A DNA stretch of 64,000 nucleotides from Streptomyces sp. JJ38 (GTDB lineage Bacteria; Actinomycetota; Actinomycetes; Streptomycetales; Streptomycetaceae), in contig NZ_JABLSI010000011.1 in assembly GCF_019303475.1 (NCBI RefSeq), positions 1 to 64,000 on the forward strand, given 5' to 3'. The notes under the pieces were generated by a model. The model had not been told where the DNA came from and searched no databases. It saw only the letters and a list, made by a program, of their open reading frames with translations. Below, one piece after another: positions 61,371-64,000 of this stretch (positions within the stretch are counted from its first letter, which is position 1; every line of letters starts with the position of its first letter). A program made the position numbers and the translations under genes.

Positions 61371-62633
61371 ATGCCCGCAGATCTCGCCGTTCTCGGCCTC
61401 GGCCATCTCGGCCTCCCCGCAGCCCAGGCGGCCACAGCGGCGTCCATCGGAACCCTCGGCTACGACCCCGACCCCGCCGTCGTCGCCGACCTGGCCGCGG
61501 GCCGTCCACCGCACCCCGGTGTCCTCACCGCCGCCGACATCCGCCGCATGCTCTCCACCGGCTTCCGGCCCACCGGCGACCCGGCCGCCCTCGGCCGCGT
61601 CCGCACCGCCCTCCTGTGCGCCCCGACACCACTGGGCGGCGACGGCGTGCTCGACCTGGGCGCCGTCCGCGCCGCCGCCACGACGCTCTCCGCGCACCTG
61701 CGCCCCCGCACCACGGTCGTCGTCGAGTCGGCCGTCTACCCGGGCACGACCGAGACGGAGATCCGCGCCCTGCTCGAGGAGGGCTCCGGCCTCCGCGCGG
61801 GGCGGGACTTCCACCTGGCCGTCTGCCCGGCCCGCCTGGACCCCGGCAACCGCGCGTTCCGCTACGCGGCCGTCCCCCGCGTCATCGGCGGCTACACCCC
61901 CGCCTGCACCGAGGCCGCCGCCGCCGTCTACAGCCGCCTCACCGACAAGGTCGTCCGCGCACGGGGGCTGCGCGAGGCCGAGACGACGCACCTCCTGGAG
62001 GTCAACTACCGCCACCTCAACATCGCCCTCGCCAACGAGATGGCGATCCTCTGCCACGACCTGGACGTCGACCTGTGGGACGTCATCCGCTGCGCCGAGA
62101 CGAAGCCCTTCGGCTTCGCACCCTTCCGGCCCGGCCCCGGCGTCGGCGGCCACACCGCCCCCATCGACCCCAACTACCTGGCCCGCCAAGGCCGCACCCT
62201 CGGCCACCCGCTGCGCCTCGTCGAGCTGGCCCGCGAGGTCAACGAACGCATGCCCCGGTACGTCATCCAGCGGGCCACGACGCTGCTGAACGAGCACGGC
62301 AAGTCGGCCCGCGGCGCCCGCGTCCTCCTCCTCGGCGTCACCTACAAGCCCGACCTCCCCGACGAGACGGGCTCCCCCGCCCGCGAGATCGCCACCCGGC
62401 TCCTCGAACTCGGCGCCCAACTCAGCTACCACGACCCGCACGTCCACCAGTGGCGCGTCGCCGGCCGCCCCATCCCCCGCGCCGACAGCCTCTACGACAC
62501 CGCGGGGGCCGCCGACCTCACCCTCCTGCTCCAGCCGCACCGCACCTACGACCTGGCCGGGCTCGCCGCCAAGGCCCAGCTCCTCCTGGACACCCGGGGC
62601 ACCACGCCCACCGGCACGGCCCATCGCCTCTGA
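61371..62633 (+). CDS. UDP-glucose/GDP-mannose dehydrogenase homologue lacking the catalytic cysteine
   Basis: A 420-residue protein with the full three-domain layout of nucleotide-sugar 6-dehydrogenases: Rossmann start LAVLGLGHLGLPAAQAATAA, LLCAPTPLGGDGVLDLGAV, VVESAVYPGTTETEI, the central helix HLLEVNYRHLNIALANEMAI, and the C-terminal GVTYKPDLPDETGSPAREIA. The key loop that normally reads GPGVGGHCIPxDP is GPGVGGHTAPIDP, so the nucleophilic Cys is Thr. The SPER loop is CPAR, and the ReSPA arginine is replaced. It may bind a nucleotide sugar and NAD without the double oxidation, or do a different reaction. ATG 61371 has GGGAAGGGA upstream. Confidence 0.85.
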   Translation: MPADLAVLGLGHLGLPAAQAATAASIGTLGYDPDPAVVADLAAGRPPHPGVLTAADIRRMLSTGFRPTGDPAALGRVRTALLCAPTPLGGDGVLDLGAVRAAATTLSAHLRPRTTVVVESAVYPGTTETEIRALLEEGSGLRAGRDFHLAVCPARLDPGNRAFRYAAVPRVIGGYTPACTEAAAAVYSRLTDKVVRARGLREAETTHLLEVNYRHLNIALANEMAILCHDLDVDLWDVIRCAETKPFGFAPFRPGPGVGGHTAPIDPNYLARQGRTLGHPLRLVELAREVNERMPRYVIQRATTLLNEHGKSARGARVLLLGVTYKPDLPDETGSPAREIATRLLELGAQLSYHDPHVHQWRVAGRPIPRADSLYDTAGAADLTLLLQPHRTYDLAGLAAKAQLLLDTRGTTPTGTAHRL

Positions 62634-62712
62634 CCACCCCGAACCGGGCCAGCGGGCCCCGCCAACACGAACAACCAGCCCCAGATTCAGGGGAATTGAG
62701 CATTCAACTGGC

Positions 62713-62740
62713 TGGACAGCACAGCCCGTCTCCATATGCT
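62713..62740 (+). promoter_or_regulatory. Promoter of the aminotransferase gene, leaderless type
   Basis: TGGACA (62713-62718) and TATGCT (62735-62740) are 16 bases apart and the -10 ends six bases before ATG 62747. This is a good vegetative promoter with leaderless spacing. Confidence 0.6.
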
Positions 62741-62746
62741 GGCGGC

Positions 62747-63934
62747 ATGTCGCCTGCCGTCCCGCCGCCCGCAGTCGCCTCCCGGCTCGCCAACGTCGCC
62801 TCCTCCCCCGTCCGGGACCTCCTCGCGCTCACCGCACGCCCCGAGGTCATCTCCTTCGCCGGAGGGCTGCCCGCCCCGGAACTGTTCGACGTCGACGGCC
62901 TCCGGGCCGCCTTCGACCGCGTTCTCACCGAACAGCCCCGCCGCGCCCTCCAGTACTCCACCTCCGAGGGCGACGCCGACCTGCGCGAGGTCATAGCCGG
63001 GCGCCTCACCGCCCGCGCGCTGCCCACCGGCGCGGACGAGATCGTGGTCACGACGGGCTCCCAGCAGGCCCTGAACGTCGTCACCACCGCCACCCTCGAA
63101 CCCGGTGACGTCGTCCTCGTCGAAGACCCGTGTTACGTGGCCGCCCTCCAGACCTTCGACTTCGCCGAGGCCCGCGTCGTCCCCGTCCCCACCGACGACG
63201 ACGGCATCATCCCCGAGGCGCTGGAGGAGATCGCCGCCCGCGAGCCGGCCAGGCTGCTCTACCTCGTCCCCACCTTCTCGAACCCCACCGGACGCACGCT
63301 CCCCGCCGCGCGCCGCACCGCCGTCGCCGAGACCGCCGCCCGGCACGGCCTCTGGATCGTCGAGGACGACCCCTACGGCGAACTCCGCTACGACGGCGAG
63401 CCGGTGCCCTGGATCGCCGCCTCCCCGGCCGCGTCCGACCGCGTCATCCTCCTCGGCTCCTTCTCCAAGCTCATGGCCCCCGGACTGCGCCTGGGCTATC
63501 TCCGCGCCCCCGCTCCGCTGCGCCAGCCCTGCGTCATCGCCAAGCAGGCGGCCGACCTCCACACCTCCACCGTCGACCAGGCCGTGGCCGCCCGCTATCT
63601 GCGCGACAACGACCTGGACGCGCACGTCCGGACCGTCCGCGACGCCTACCGGGCCCGCCGCGACGCCCTCCTCGACGGACTGCCCGCCGCGCTCCCGGCG
63701 GGCAGCCGGTGGAACCGGCCCGCTGGCGGCATGTTCGTGTGGGCGACCCTGCCCGATGACCGCGACGCCGCCGAACTCCTGCACACCGCGATCGAGTACG
63801 AGGTCGCCTACGTGCCCGGCGCCCCGTTCTTCACCGGCCCGCCCGACCCGAGCGCCCTGCGCCTGTCCTTCACCACCCACTCCCCCGAGGAGATCGAGGA
63901 GGGCCTCCGCCGCCTGGCCAAGGCCCTCTCCTGA
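62747..63934 (+). CDS. PLP-dependent class I/II aminotransferase
   Basis: A 395-residue fold-type I aminotransferase, most like the 2-aminoadipate/LysN and MocR-derived group. EVISFAGGLPAPELFDVDGL is the typical N-terminal segment, followed by LQYSTSEGDADLREVIAGRL, VVTTGSQQALNVVTTATLEP, the Asp of IVEDDPYGELRYDG for the pyridine nitrogen, and the Schiff-base Lys in LGSFSKLMAPGLRLGYLR. The substrate Arg is in DPSALRLSFTTHSPEEIEEG. Expected substrates are aromatic, branched or adipate-type amino acids; it cannot be narrowed further. The start is supported by a promoter at leaderless spacing. Confidence 0.9.
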   Translation: MSPAVPPPAVASRLANVASSPVRDLLALTARPEVISFAGGLPAPELFDVDGLRAAFDRVLTEQPRRALQYSTSEGDADLREVIAGRLTARALPTGADEIVVTTGSQQALNVVTTATLEPGDVVLVEDPCYVAALQTFDFAEARVVPVPTDDDGIIPEALEEIAAREPARLLYLVPTFSNPTGRTLPAARRTAVAETAARHGLWIVEDDPYGELRYDGEPVPWIAASPAASDRVILLGSFSKLMAPGLRLGYLRAPAPLRQPCVIAKQAADLHTSTVDQAVAARYLRDNDLDAHVRTVRDAYRARRDALLDGLPAALPAGSRWNRPAGGMFVWATLPDDRDAAELLHTAIEYEVAYVPGAPFFTGPPDPSALRLSFTTHSPEEIEEGLRRLAKALS

Positions 63935-64000
63935 CACCCGTCGACCCTTCCTCCCCCGCCCGGTGTCCGGCCATGGGCCGCCGCCTCGTCCAGGGCTGGC
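63935..64000. other. Right-edge tail
   Basis: Sixty-six bases after the aminotransferase stop. No gene or hairpin can be recognised before the window ends. Confidence 0.5.

Overview
The window is high-GC DNA with Streptomyces gene content: an icmB-type cobalamin subunit, DUF397 partners of XRE regulators, TTA (bldA-type) codons in only a few genes, a sortase-E-type LAETG wall anchor and many probable leaderless starts. From memory, the gene order resembles the S. coelicolor icmB-lipase-M23-pcrA ... guaA-chorismate mutase ... semialdehyde dehydrogenase-kinases-glpD stretch (about SCO4800 down to SCO4774), with accessory genes added in between. No rRNA, tRNA, CRISPR array or intact insertion sequence was seen.

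Layout. 1-8.6 kb is housekeeping: a DUF5691 protein (5' end cut off), icmB, a secreted or membrane-proximal lipase, an M23 peptidase, the helicase pcrA, a DUF1707 protein and a small membrane protein. 8.8-16.4 kb holds an NlpC/P60 hydrolase, a decayed toxin-like cassette with an ADP-ribosyltransferase tail, a DoxX protein, an M64 peptidase, an XRE-TPR regulator, and a secreted intradiol dioxygenase with a carbohydrate-binding tail under a TTA-containing AraC regulator. 16.5-20.4 kb is a PspC envelope-stress divergon: a PspC/LiaF-like membrane protein faces a PspC-fused histidine kinase and its response regulator. 20.4-25.5 kb is mixed accessory DNA with two gene relics. 26.4-30.6 kb has a large TTA-containing LAL regulator facing a type II thioesterase, probably the remains of a natural-product locus.

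30.8-36.5 kb returns to core genes: a cold-shock protein, guaA, and chorismate mutase behind a short leader ORF with an aromatic-residue run and a perfect 15-bp hairpin. A secreted protein, a methyltransferase/membrane-protein pair and a 54-residue membrane peptide follow. 36.6-48.4 kb is a secreted LamG-RHS operon ending in a tiny two-helix membrane protein that overlaps the RHS stop codon, bracketed by two similar DUF397 genes and broken pieces of XRE and ATP-binding regulators. 48.6-64 kb has a sortase-anchored acidic protein, a PH-like membrane protein, a GMC oxidoreductase with a semialdehyde dehydrogenase, a probable pseudokinase, an active-looking Ser/Thr kinase, glpD, a nucleotide-sugar dehydrogenase homologue lacking its catalytic cysteine, and an aminotransferase.

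The best candidates for something undescribed are the chorismate mutase leader, the LamG-RHS-membrane immunity module and the repeated collapse of XRE/DUF397/ATP-binding modules at three places. All functional calls come from reading the sequence; no database search was possible.
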